This document shows positions 57,559-64,000 of a DNA stretch of 64,000 nt, one piece after another. The stretch spans positions 1-64,000 of the forward strand of contig JAEYDD010000030.1 in NCBI GenBank assembly GCA_023404095.1, written 5' to 3'. Within the stretch, counting starts at the first letter, position 1. The number at the start of each line of letters is the position of its first letter. The position numbers and the translations under genes are program-made. The notes beneath the pieces are model-generated. The model was given only the letters and a program-made list of their open reading frames with translations, was not told the origin of the DNA and made no database searches. The stretch is from Pseudomonadota bacterium. GTDB taxonomy: Bacteria; Pseudomonadota; Alphaproteobacteria; Rhizobiales; Rhizobiaceae.

Positions 57559-58656
57559 TCAGGAGAGGCTCTGTTCGTAGTCCGCATAGGTGAAGTCGCG
57601 GACCGTCCTGATCGAGCCATCCAGTTCGCGGATGGCGATGGCCGGCATCTTGACGCCGTTGAACCAGTTCTTCTTGACCATTGTATAGCCGGCGGCGTCC
57701 TGGATCGAGATGCGGTCGCCGACCCTGATCTCGTTTTCGAAGTCGAATTCGCCGAAGATGTCGCCGGCCAGGCATGACTTGCCGCAGATCATCCAGCGGT
57801 GCGGACCCCTGTTCGGGACGAGCTTGGCGCTCTCTCGGTAGATCAGAAGATCGAGCATGTGGGCTTCGATCGATGAATCGACGATCGCGAGATTCTTGCC
57901 GTTGAAAAGCGTGTCGAGCACCGTCACCTCCAGCGTCGTGGACTTGGTGATCGAGGCCTCGCCCGGCTCCAGATAGACCTGCACGCCGTATTCGCCGGAG
58001 AAGCGCTTCAGACGCTCGGCGAATTTCTCCAACGGGTAGTTCTCGCCGGTGAAATGGATGCCGCCGCCGAGGCTGACCCATTCCGCCCTGCGCAAGAGTG
58101 GTGCGAACTTCTCCTCGATCGCGCCGAGCATGCGGTCGAAAAGGTCGAAGTCGCCGTTCTCGCAGTTGTTGTGGATCATGAAGCCGGAGATCATGTCCAT
58201 CACCGGCTCAACCTTCTTCACGTCCCACTCGCCGAGCCTGGAGAAGGGGCGGGCGGGATCGGCGAGATCGAAGCTCGACGAGGAGACGCCGGGGTTGAGG
58301 CGGAGGCCGCGAACGATGCCCGAGGACTGCCTGTCGAAGCGCTGCAACTGGCCGATCGAGTTGAAGATGATCTTGTCGGCGTGGCTAACCACTTCGTCGA
58401 TCTCGTAGTCGGCATAGGCGACCGAATAGGCATGCGTCTCCTTGCCGAAGCGCTCGTGGCCGAGACGCACTTCGTTCAGCGACGAGGACGTCGTGCCGTC
58501 CATGTAGTCGCGCATGAAATCGAACACGCCCCAGGTGGCGAAGCATTTCAACGCCAACAGGGCCTTCGCGCCGGAAAGCTCGCGGAGCCTGGCGATCTTT
58601 TCCATGTTCTGAAGCAACTTCGACTTGTCGATCAGGTAGTAGGGCGTCTGGATCAT
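57559..58656 (-). CDS. nspC: Carboxynorspermidine decarboxylase
   Basis: PLP-dependent decarboxylase of 365 residues, fold type III, related to ornithine and diaminopimelate decarboxylases. The PLP Lys lies in ALLALKCFATWGVFD. Further family segments are SLGGGIHFTGENYPLEKF, YLEPGEASI and CGKSCLAGDIFGEF, the last with the C-terminal active-site Cys. It removes the carboxyl group of carboxy(nor)spermidine to give the triamine. ATG 58656 is chosen for fit to the family N terminus (TPYYLIDKSKL); an in-frame start 78 bases upstream is unlikely. It precedes the dehydrogenase gene in an operon closed by the terminator at 56214. Confidence 0.94.
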   Translation of the reverse strand: MIQTPYYLIDKSKLLQNMEKIARLRELSGAKALLALKCFATWGVFDFMRDYMDGTTSSSLNEVRLGHERFGKETHAYSVAYADYEIDEVVSHADKIIFNSIGQLQRFDRQSSGIVRGLRLNPGVSSSSFDLADPARPFSRLGEWDVKKVEPVMDMISGFMIHNNCENGDFDLFDRMLGAIEEKFAPLLRRAEWVSLGGGIHFTGENYPLEKFAERLKRFSGEYGVQVYLEPGEASITKSTTLEVTVLDTLFNGKNLAIVDSSIEAHMLDLLIYRESAKLVPNRGPHRWMICGKSCLAGDIFGEFDFENEIRVGDRISIQDAAGYTMVKKNWFNGVKMPAIAIRELDGSIRTVRDFTYADYEQSLS

Positions 58657-59152
58657 CAATTCTGGTCTTTCGTGGAGCCGATATTGCAGCTTTATGTGAG
58701 CGCTCGGAGCCGGCGCCCACCCGGGTAGTCCCATGTCTAGTTGATGCGCGCGGGCATCGCGGTCTTCAGATCAGGGAACTGTCATCTTCAATCCGGAAGA
58801 GCCTGCCATTCGCACAAGGCACCGGCAGCGGCGTTTCTGTCTCTCTTGGCGTTCGCGTGCCGGCATGCGGGTCACCCCGACCGTGTACAGCGCGAATGTG
58901 ACGGTCGGGCTACAATCGCGCGCCAAAGCGCGACAACTCCTGACCCGTTTGAGAGAGCAAAGACAGCATGGCGCCTATCTAGCCGTACGGCCGGGGAAGT
59001 CAAGGCAAGCCGCGTCTTGCCGCCATCGGGCCCTCTCGCCCCGCTCTTGCGAAAACAGGGCAGGATGGTATCTGACGGAGACGCGCCTGCGGGTTCTTGC
59101 GGCATTGCACGTTCGGCATGGCCGGCGCACCCATCGCCATCGGAGCGTTCCC
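58657..59152. other. 496-base divergent intergenic region
   Basis: Space between the divergent decarboxylase and pseudouridine synthase genes. The frame of the synthase is open through much of it, but the translation has no domain and no family match, so it is taken as non-coding. TACAAT at 58911-58916 could be a -10 for the synthase, but no matching -35 is present. No RNA-like hairpin set was recognised. Confidence 0.45.
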
Positions 59153-59956
59153 TTGCCCAGAAAGCCCCTGCAGAACCAAGCCAACAGGGTCACGCTGCCG
59201 CGGGCCTTTTCCAAGCTCGGCATCTGTTCGCGCAAGCAGGCCGAAGCGCTGATCGTCGACGGGCGGGTGCGGGTCAACAAACGGGTCGTCAACGACGTCG
59301 AGGCCTGGGTGGACATGGCGTCCGACCGGATCGAGCTCGACGGCCAGCCGCTGAAGGCACATGCCAAGGTCTATCTGGCGCTGAACAAACCGCGCGGCCT
59401 GGTGACGACGCGGGACGATCCCGAGGGGCGCAACACCGTATTCGATTGCCTCGAGGGGCTGAACCTCCCCTTCGTCGCGCCGGTCGGCCGTCTGGACAAG
59501 GCAAGCGAGGGGCTTCTGCTCTTCACCAACGACACGCAACTGGCACAGAGGCTGCTCGATCCGGACAAGGACGTCCGCAAGATCTATCACGTGCAGGTCT
59601 CCGGCCAGCCGGGCGAGGCTGAGATCGCGCTCATGACGACAGGCATGGAAGTCGACGGCCAGACGCTGACGGCGGCGGCGGTTCGGCCGCTGCGCGCGGG
59701 GGAAAAGAACGCCTGGCTGGAAGTGGAGCTCACCGAGGGCAAGAACCGCCAGATCCGTCGCATGCTGGAGGCCATGGGACTGGAGTGCTTGCGGCTCGTT
59801 CGCGTCGCCATCGGCGACATCACCCTTGGCGACCTCGCCAAGGGCGCGACCCGTTTGCTCACCGACGCCGAGGTCCGATCCCTGCAGCGGGGCGCGGGGC
59901 TGGATGCGGCGGGAGCGAAATCCGCCAGCACCGCGGCGCGGCGAAAGCGGCGTTGA
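59153..59956 (+). CDS. rRNA pseudouridine synthase, RsuA/RluB family
   Basis: Enzyme of 267 residues that isomerises a specific uridine in ribosomal RNA. An S4 RNA-binding domain (LPRAFSKLGICSRKQAEALIVDGRVRVNKRVV) opens the protein. The catalytic Asp is in VGRLDKASEGLLLFTND, followed by the KIYHVQVSG and EGKNRQIRRMLEAMG motifs. The start is most likely TTG 59153: GGAG at 59142-59145 is seven bases upstream and the protein then begins right before the S4 domain. The C-terminal tail is short and basic (AARRKRR). Whether it modifies 16S or 23S rRNA cannot be told. Confidence 0.9.
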   Translation: MPRKPLQNQANRVTLPRAFSKLGICSRKQAEALIVDGRVRVNKRVVNDVEAWVDMASDRIELDGQPLKAHAKVYLALNKPRGLVTTRDDPEGRNTVFDCLEGLNLPFVAPVGRLDKASEGLLLFTNDTQLAQRLLDPDKDVRKIYHVQVSGQPGEAEIALMTTGMEVDGQTLTAAAVRPLRAGEKNAWLEVELTEGKNRQIRRMLEAMGLECLRLVRVAIGDITLGDLAKGATRLLTDAEVRSLQRGAGLDAAGAKSASTAARRKRR

Positions 59957-60008
59957 GGCAGGGTCTGAGGCAGTCACGCCTGCAGCTCAGCCGATGAAGG
60001 CATGCCGC

Positions 60009-61277
60009 CTATTCGATCAGGATCGCGCGGAAGTCGTTGACATTGGTGCCGGTCGGGCCCGTCTCGAAGATATCGCCGGCAGCCTGGAAGGCAGTGTAGG
60101 CGTCGTGGCCGAGAAGGCGGGCGCGTGGATCCTGTCCCGCGGCGCGCATGCGGGCGATGGATGCGCCGTCGGCAAAGGCGCCGGCATTGTGCTCCGATCC
60201 GTCGCGGCCGTCGGTGTCGGCGGCAAGCGCGTGGATGCCGGCGAGGCCGTCGATGGCAATCGCGAAGGAAAGCAGAAATTCGCTGTTGCGGCCGCCCTTG
60301 CCGAAGCTTTCGCCCCGGATCGAGACGGTCGTTTCGCCGCCCGAGAGGATCAGGGCGGGGGCAGGGAAGGGGCGGTTGCGCGTGCGCACCTCCCGCGCGA
60401 TGGCCGCATGCATCAGACCGATATCGCGCGCTTCTCCCTCGATCGCGTCGGAGAGGATGAAGGTGTGGATGCCGGCCGCGCGCGCCCTGGATGCGGCCGC
60501 CTCCAGCGAGACACGCGCCGAAGCGATCACGTGATGCTGCTGATTGGCGAAGGCCGGATGGTCCGGGCCTGGTGCTGCGGCAGCGTCTGAGGCGAGATGC
60601 GCCATCACGCGTTGAGGCAGTTGCATGCGGTACTGGCGGACGATCTCGATTGCGTCCGACGGTGTCGAGGCGTCCGGGACGGTGGGGCCGGAGGCGACAT
60701 GTGCGGGATTGTCGCCGGGAATGTCGGAAACGATCAGGCTCACCACCCTCGCCGGATAAGCGGCATAGGCAAGCCGGCCGCCCTTGATGGACGAGACGTG
60801 CTTGCGCACCACGTTCATGGCGGAGATAGGCGCGCCGGAGGCCAGGAGCGCCCGATTGACGGCGATCTCGTCTTCGAGCGACAGATCGCCAGCGGGGGCA
60901 GGCAACAGCGACGATCCGCCGCCGGAAATCAATGCGATGACGAGATCGTCTTCGGTGAGGCCGTTGACCAGTCCGAGCAATCGCTTGGCGGCGAAAAGGC
61001 CGGCCGCGTCGGGGACGGGATGGGCAGCCTGCAGCACTTCGATCCGCCGGCAGGCCGCGACCGGCCCGTGCTGGGCGACGACTGTGCCTTCGAGCGGCCC
61101 CTCCCAGAGGCTTTCGAGCGCTGCGGCCATCTGGCTTGCCGCCTTGCCCGCGCCGACGACGATCGTGCGTCCTTTCGGCCGCTTCGGCAGGTGGGTCAGG
61201 ATGGCGGCCAGCGGATCGGCCGCCTTGACGGCTTCATGGAACAGCAAGGCGAGAAAGGCGCGCGGATTTTCGATCAT
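60009..61277 (-). CDS. Glycerate 2-kinase (MOFRL family)
   Basis: Kinase of 422 residues converting D-glycerate to 2-phosphoglycerate. The N-terminal domain has the segment RTIVVGAGKAASQMA and the nucleotide-site stretch LVIALISGGGSSLLPAP. The C-terminal MOFRL domain contains LSGGETTVSIRG and AADTDGRDGSEHNAGAFADG. It is the last gene of a compact operon with a Dabb protein (six bases upstream) and a GMC oxidoreductase, which suggests that the pathway ends in glycerate entering central metabolism. Confidence 0.93.
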   Translation of the reverse strand: MIENPRAFLALLFHEAVKAADPLAAILTHLPKRPKGRTIVVGAGKAASQMAAALESLWEGPLEGTVVAQHGPVAACRRIEVLQAAHPVPDAAGLFAAKRLLGLVNGLTEDDLVIALISGGGSSLLPAPAGDLSLEDEIAVNRALLASGAPISAMNVVRKHVSSIKGGRLAYAAYPARVVSLIVSDIPGDNPAHVASGPTVPDASTPSDAIEIVRQYRMQLPQRVMAHLASDAAAAPGPDHPAFANQQHHVIASARVSLEAAASRARAAGIHTFILSDAIEGEARDIGLMHAAIAREVRTRNRPFPAPALILSGGETTVSIRGESFGKGGRNSEFLLSFAIAIDGLAGIHALAADTDGRDGSEHNAGAFADGASIARMRAAGQDPRARLLGHDAYTAFQAAGDIFETGPTGTNVNDFRAILIE

Positions 61278-61283
61278 GCCCTA

Positions 61284-61601
61284 TCAATCACTCGTTTCGA
61301 GGTCGTACACAAGTACCCCGGCGACACCGTCGAGGGCGGCGGCGACGATCTTCGCCCCCGTCTTCCTGTGTTCCTCGTCGGCGAGATAGGTGTCGCGTGC
61401 GAAGCTGTCGTCGAAATCGACGATGAAGCCGTCGGAAAAACCCTTGTCCATTCCCGCTTCCGGGCTGACATTGATCCCGACATGGACAGCCAGCATGCCG
61501 GCAATGCGGTCCTTCAGCGCAGTGATCTCTTCGAAGATCTCGTTCTTGGCGGCCGCTGAAATCGTCGGCTTGAAGCGGATGAAGACGCAGTGGCGGATCA
61601 T
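61284..61601 (-). CDS. Dabb-family (stress-responsive A/B barrel) protein
   Basis: Small dimeric alpha/beta-barrel protein of 105 residues (MIRHCVFIRFKP...KNEIFEEITALKDRIAGMLAVHVGINVSPE...DFDDSFARDTYLADEEHR). Dabb proteins range from stress proteins to accessory enzymes of catabolic operons. AGGAGC lies just before ATG 61601. It is tightly packed between the GMC oxidoreductase (nine bases) and the glycerate kinase (six bases), so it belongs to that pathway. The reaction, if any, is unknown. Confidence 0.85.
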   Translation of the reverse strand: MIRHCVFIRFKPTISAAAKNEIFEEITALKDRIAGMLAVHVGINVSPEAGMDKGFSDGFIVDFDDSFARDTYLADEEHRKTGAKIVAAALDGVAGVLVYDLETSD

Positions 61602-61610
61602 GCGGTGCTC

Positions 61611-63266
61611 CTATCGAATGTCGGTGCGGGCGCGTGCCCGGCTGTCGTTGCGCTCGTGGGCGAAGATCTGCCGCGGCAGCGGTTGCAGGTCGCGGATGAT
61701 GTCTGCGCCCTTCTCGCCCACCATGATCGTCGGCGCGTTGGTGTTGCACGAGGGCACGCGCGGCATCACGGACGAATCGCAGACGCGCAATCCTTCCAGT
61801 CCGTGCACCCTGAGATCGAGCCCGACGACGGCATCTGCGCCCGTGCCCATCTTGCACGTGCCGACGGGATGGTGGTCTGTCTTGGCATTGGCGCAGCCGT
61901 AGTCGAACAGATCCTCATCGGTGAGATATTTGGGGCCGGGCAGCCGCTCGGCAAGGACGAACGGCTTCAGCGCCGGCTGCTGCATGATCTCGCGGGCGAT
62001 CTTCAGCCCCTCGATCGACATCTTGCGGTCGTGGGGATCCTCCCAGTAGTTCGGATCGATCAGGGGGGCGGCTGCCGGATCGGCGGAGGCGAGCCGGACC
62101 GTGCCGCGCGAACGCGGGTGCAGATAGGCGGAGTTCAGCGTCACGCCGGCGTTCTTCAGCCGCTCCACGCCCGCCTCGATGCCCGAACCCAAGCCGAGGT
62201 GGAACTGGATGTCGGGCGAGCGGGCGTCCGGATCGGCATACCAGAAACCGCCCGTCTCGAAGAGCGAGGAGGCGACGGGGCCGGAACGGAACAGCACGTA
62301 TTGCAAGCCCGCCCAGAGCGTGCGGTGGAGCTTCGCCACATTGTCATAGGTGTGGTCGCCGGTGCATTCGCAGATGACGAACAGGTCGAGATGATCCTGC
62401 AGGTTGGAGCCGACGCCGGGCAGGTCGTGCTTCACCGGCACGCCGGCCGATTTGAGATGGTCGGCCGGGCCGATACCCGACTGCAGCAGGAGCTTCGGCG
62501 AGCCGATGGCGCCGGAGGAGACCAGCACCTCGCGCTCCGCCCGCAACGTCTCCAGCCCGCGCGAGGTTGCGATCTCGACGCCGACGGCGCGGCTGCCTTC
62601 GATGAGGATGCGGGTGACGCGAGCGCCGGTGCGGATGGTGAGGTCCTTCCGATCCTTGATCGGAGACAGATAGGCCAGCGAGGCCGAGGAACGGCGGCGG
62701 TTGCGCTGCGTCAGCTGGTAGAAGCCGATGCCGGCCTGCTGGCGGCCGTTGAAGTCGTGGTTATACGGAATGCCGAGCTCCTGGCCGGCGCGGATGTAGG
62801 CGTCGCAGATCGGCAGGCCGGAAACCGGCATCGAGACGCCGAGCGGGCCGCCATAGGCATGATAGTCGTCGGCGAAGCGCTGGTTGTCCTCCGCACGCTT
62901 GAAATAGGGCAGAACCGAGCGGTAGTCCCAGCCCTCGCAGCCGTCTTCCGTTGCCCAGAGGTCGTAGTCGGCGGCGTTGCCGCGGGTATAGAGCTGCGCG
63001 TTGATCGACGAGCCGCCGCCGATCACCTTCGCCTGCGTATAGCGCAGCACGCGGCCCTTCATGTGCTTCTGCGGCACCGTCTCCCAGCCCCAGCTGGCGA
63101 CACCCTTGGTCATCTTGGCAAAGCCTGCCGGCATGTGGAACAGCGGGTTCCAGTCGCCGCCGCCGGCCTCCAGCAGCAGGACGCGCACCGTCGGATCTTG
63201 CGAGAGGCGGTTGGCCAGCACGCAGCCTGCGGGGCCGGCGCCGGTGATGATGTAGTCGTAAGCCAT
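61611..63266 (-). CDS. GMC-family FAD oxidoreductase (choline-dehydrogenase-like)
   Basis: Alcohol dehydrogenase of the glucose-methanol-choline family, 551 residues. The FAD motif is IITGAGPAGCVLANRLSQDPTVRVLLLEAGG, followed by GGSSINAQLYTRG. The catalytic His is in DHHPVGTCKMG and the C-terminal signature is NAPTIMVGEKGADII. Annotation as choline dehydrogenase is common for such sequences but is rarely proven; the operon with glycerate kinase argues for another alcohol substrate. GAGGAAA precedes ATG 63266. No betB or betI gene is present. Confidence 0.9.
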   Translation of the reverse strand: MAYDYIITGAGPAGCVLANRLSQDPTVRVLLLEAGGGDWNPLFHMPAGFAKMTKGVASWGWETVPQKHMKGRVLRYTQAKVIGGGSSINAQLYTRGNAADYDLWATEDGCEGWDYRSVLPYFKRAEDNQRFADDYHAYGGPLGVSMPVSGLPICDAYIRAGQELGIPYNHDFNGRQQAGIGFYQLTQRNRRRSSASLAYLSPIKDRKDLTIRTGARVTRILIEGSRAVGVEIATSRGLETLRAEREVLVSSGAIGSPKLLLQSGIGPADHLKSAGVPVKHDLPGVGSNLQDHLDLFVICECTGDHTYDNVAKLHRTLWAGLQYVLFRSGPVASSLFETGGFWYADPDARSPDIQFHLGLGSGIEAGVERLKNAGVTLNSAYLHPRSRGTVRLASADPAAAPLIDPNYWEDPHDRKMSIEGLKIAREIMQQPALKPFVLAERLPGPKYLTDEDLFDYGCANAKTDHHPVGTCKMGTGADAVVGLDLRVHGLEGLRVCDSSVMPRVPSCNTNAPTIMVGEKGADIIRDLQPLPRQIFAHERNDSRARARTDIR

Positions 63267-63366
63267 GCACGTTTCCTCGAGGATTCAAGCTGTTCGCGTG
63301 TTCAATTCTTTATGTGCCGGCGATGCTGCCTGGCGCCCGCTCATCCGCCGAGCACCCCGGCTGGTC

Positions 63367-63423
63367 CTTATCCGGCTGCCGCCACCCTCTGCCCGCTTGT
63401 GCGAGAGGGGCAGGGTGAGGGCG
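63367..63423. repeat. Rhizobial-type palindromic intergenic element
   Basis: The sequence CTTATCCGGCTGCCGCC followed by a dyad (CACCCT...AGGGTG with inner CTGCCC/GGGGCAG pairing) matches the general form of the short palindromic repeats found many times in rhizobial and related genomes (CTCATCCGGCTGCCGCC...CCCGC-loop-GCGGG). It lies in the 213-base gap between the short-chain dehydrogenase stop and the GMC gene. Only one copy is in the window, so repetition is inferred from memory of such genomes. Confidence 0.6.
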
Positions 63424-63479
63424 AACTCATCACAAGACGGGACTGCGGGTGCCTCGGCAGCTGCGGCCGCTGCCGATCC

Positions 63480-64000
63480 TTACAGCCGCCCTATCGAGAG
63501 CCCTCCGTCCAGATCGATCACCGAGCCCGTGGCAAAGGCGAAGCGGCCTGTGGCAAGGGCAGCGACGGCCGCGCCGATATCCTCCGGTTCCCCCCAGCGC
63601 TTCATCGGCACCAGCCCGCCCGCGATCAGCGCGTCGTACTTGGCCGATACGCCTGCGGTCATTTCCGAGCGGATGATGCCGGGGCGGATCTCGAAGACGG
63701 CGATACCGGTTTCGGCCAGCCGCAGTGCCAGCCCCTGGCTGAAGGCTGCAAGCCCGGCCTTCGTCATGCAATAGTCGAGCCGCTCGGGCGAAGACAAAGA
63801 GGCCGAGACGGATGTGACGTTGACGATCGACCGCGGACGGGTGGCGGGCGCCGCGAGCATCGCGCGCAGGACGGCCTGCGTGAAGAAGACCGTGCCGCGC
63901 AGGTTGGTGGCGACTATCGTGTCGAAATTCTCAGGCTGGAGGTCGAGAAAGTCGCCACGCACCACCGAGGCGATGCCGGCGTTGTTGACCAGGCAATCGA
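63480..64000 (-). CDS. Short-chain dehydrogenase/reductase, N terminus beyond the window
   Basis: C-terminal part of an SDR enzyme; the gene continues past base 64000. The visible protein starts in frame at DCLVNNAGIAS (the NNAG motif), then has the catalytic Ser in NVTSVSAS and the Tyr/Lys pair in DYCMTKAG, with the PGxIxxxM segment (RPGIIRSEM) after it. The cofactor-binding GxxxGxG motif lies outside. It reads in the same direction as the GMC/Dabb/glycerate kinase genes and may be the first gene of that pathway. The substrate is unknown. Confidence 0.88.
   Translation of the reverse strand, partial: DCLVNNAGIASVVRGDFLDLQPENFDTIVATNLRGTVFFTQAVLRAMLAAPATRPRSIVNVTSVSASLSSPERLDYCMTKAGLAAFSQGLALRLAETGIAVFEIRPGIIRSEMTAGVSAKYDALIAGGLVPMKRWGEPEDIGAAVAALATGRFAFATGSVIDLDGGLSIGRL

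Noticed and set aside
58865..59152. N-terminal extension of about 96 residues on the pseudouridine synthase
   Set aside because: The extension has no family match, while TTG 59153 has a well-placed GGAG and begins right before the S4 domain.
1..64000. CRISPR arrays, rRNA or tRNA genes, prophage, toxin-antitoxin pairs and integrase/attachment sites
   Set aside because: The window was scanned for repeated spacer-like units, tRNA-like stems, integrase or transposase motifs and small paired genes; none was supportable.

Overview
The window is GC-rich, densely packed DNA from an alphaproteobacterium, most likely a member of the Rhizobiaceae (Sinorhizobium/Ensifer, Shinella or Rhizobium). The evidence is a DUF1127 protein, a kinase/GlpD-type polyol locus under a DeoR regulator, the carboxynorspermidine dehydrogenase/decarboxylase pair, a MOFRL glycerate kinase, and a palindromic intergenic element of the kind scattered through rhizobial genomes. 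There are no rRNA or tRNA genes, CRISPR arrays, phage genes or recognisable insertion sequences. The gene content (catabolism, transport, sensing, stress respiration) fits a chromid or megaplasmid, or an accessory chromosomal region. This is inferred from gene families, not from a database match.

Layout. 0.1-4.3 kb: DeoR regulator, FGGY kinase and GlpD-like dehydrogenase, ending in a hairpin terminator. 4.5-5.1 kb: a cytochrome b561. 5.2-11.7 kb (minus strand): a polyamine-type ABC uptake operon led by an XRE-cupin regulator with its own operator and followed by an FAD amine oxidase and a small cupin. 11.8-16.9 kb: a 1165-residue hybrid sensor kinase flanked by two PhoB-type response regulators. 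17-21.7 kb: a DUF1127 protein, a YdeP/FdhF-type molybdenum oxidoreductase and a PAS sensor kinase. 22-26.6 kb: three AraC regulators around a secreted beta-helix/RTX protein. 27-33.3 kb: a hydrolase cluster (isochorismatase-like, XapX, Tat amidohydrolase with a Cys/His tail, DoxX, Tat alpha/beta hydrolase, MFS) behind three direct repeats that look like AraC operators. 33.8-38.8 kb: Dps, an EmrAB-like efflux pair, and a cNMP-binding/thioredoxin-reductase-like fusion. 38.8-46.5 kb: an AraC regulator, cyanide-insensitive bd-type quinol oxidase (CioAB), pyruvate:quinone oxidoreductase (PoxB), a UBP zinc finger with a lone receiver, a FixJ-like regulator and a short AraC protein. 46.6-55.3 kb: an Old Yellow Enzyme, a periplasmic cytochrome c/2Fe-2S/molybdenum dehydrogenase, LysR, MFS and an FAD monooxygenase. 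55.4-55.6 kb: a candidate CU-rich small RNA. 55.6-64 kb: a small membrane protein, the carboxynorspermidine pair, an rRNA pseudouridine synthase, and a GMC oxidoreductase/Dabb/glycerate kinase operon with a short-chain dehydrogenase running off the end.

How the parts may work together. PoxB would feed electrons to quinone and CioAB would return them to oxygen, a low-efficiency branch suited to stress. A promoter element of the form ACCC-S-N-GTAT-R-ATT occurs in front of the FdhF/YdeP-like gene (19.7 kb), the lone receiver/UBP operon (44.9 kb), the FixJ-like regulator itself (45.76 kb) and the candidate sRNA (55.58 kb). It sits directly on a -10-like hexamer and there is no -35 match. This suggests one small regulon, perhaps controlled by the FixJ-like regulator and the orphan PAS kinase. 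That regulon, the sRNA and the AraC-controlled hydrolase cluster are the least explained parts of the window.
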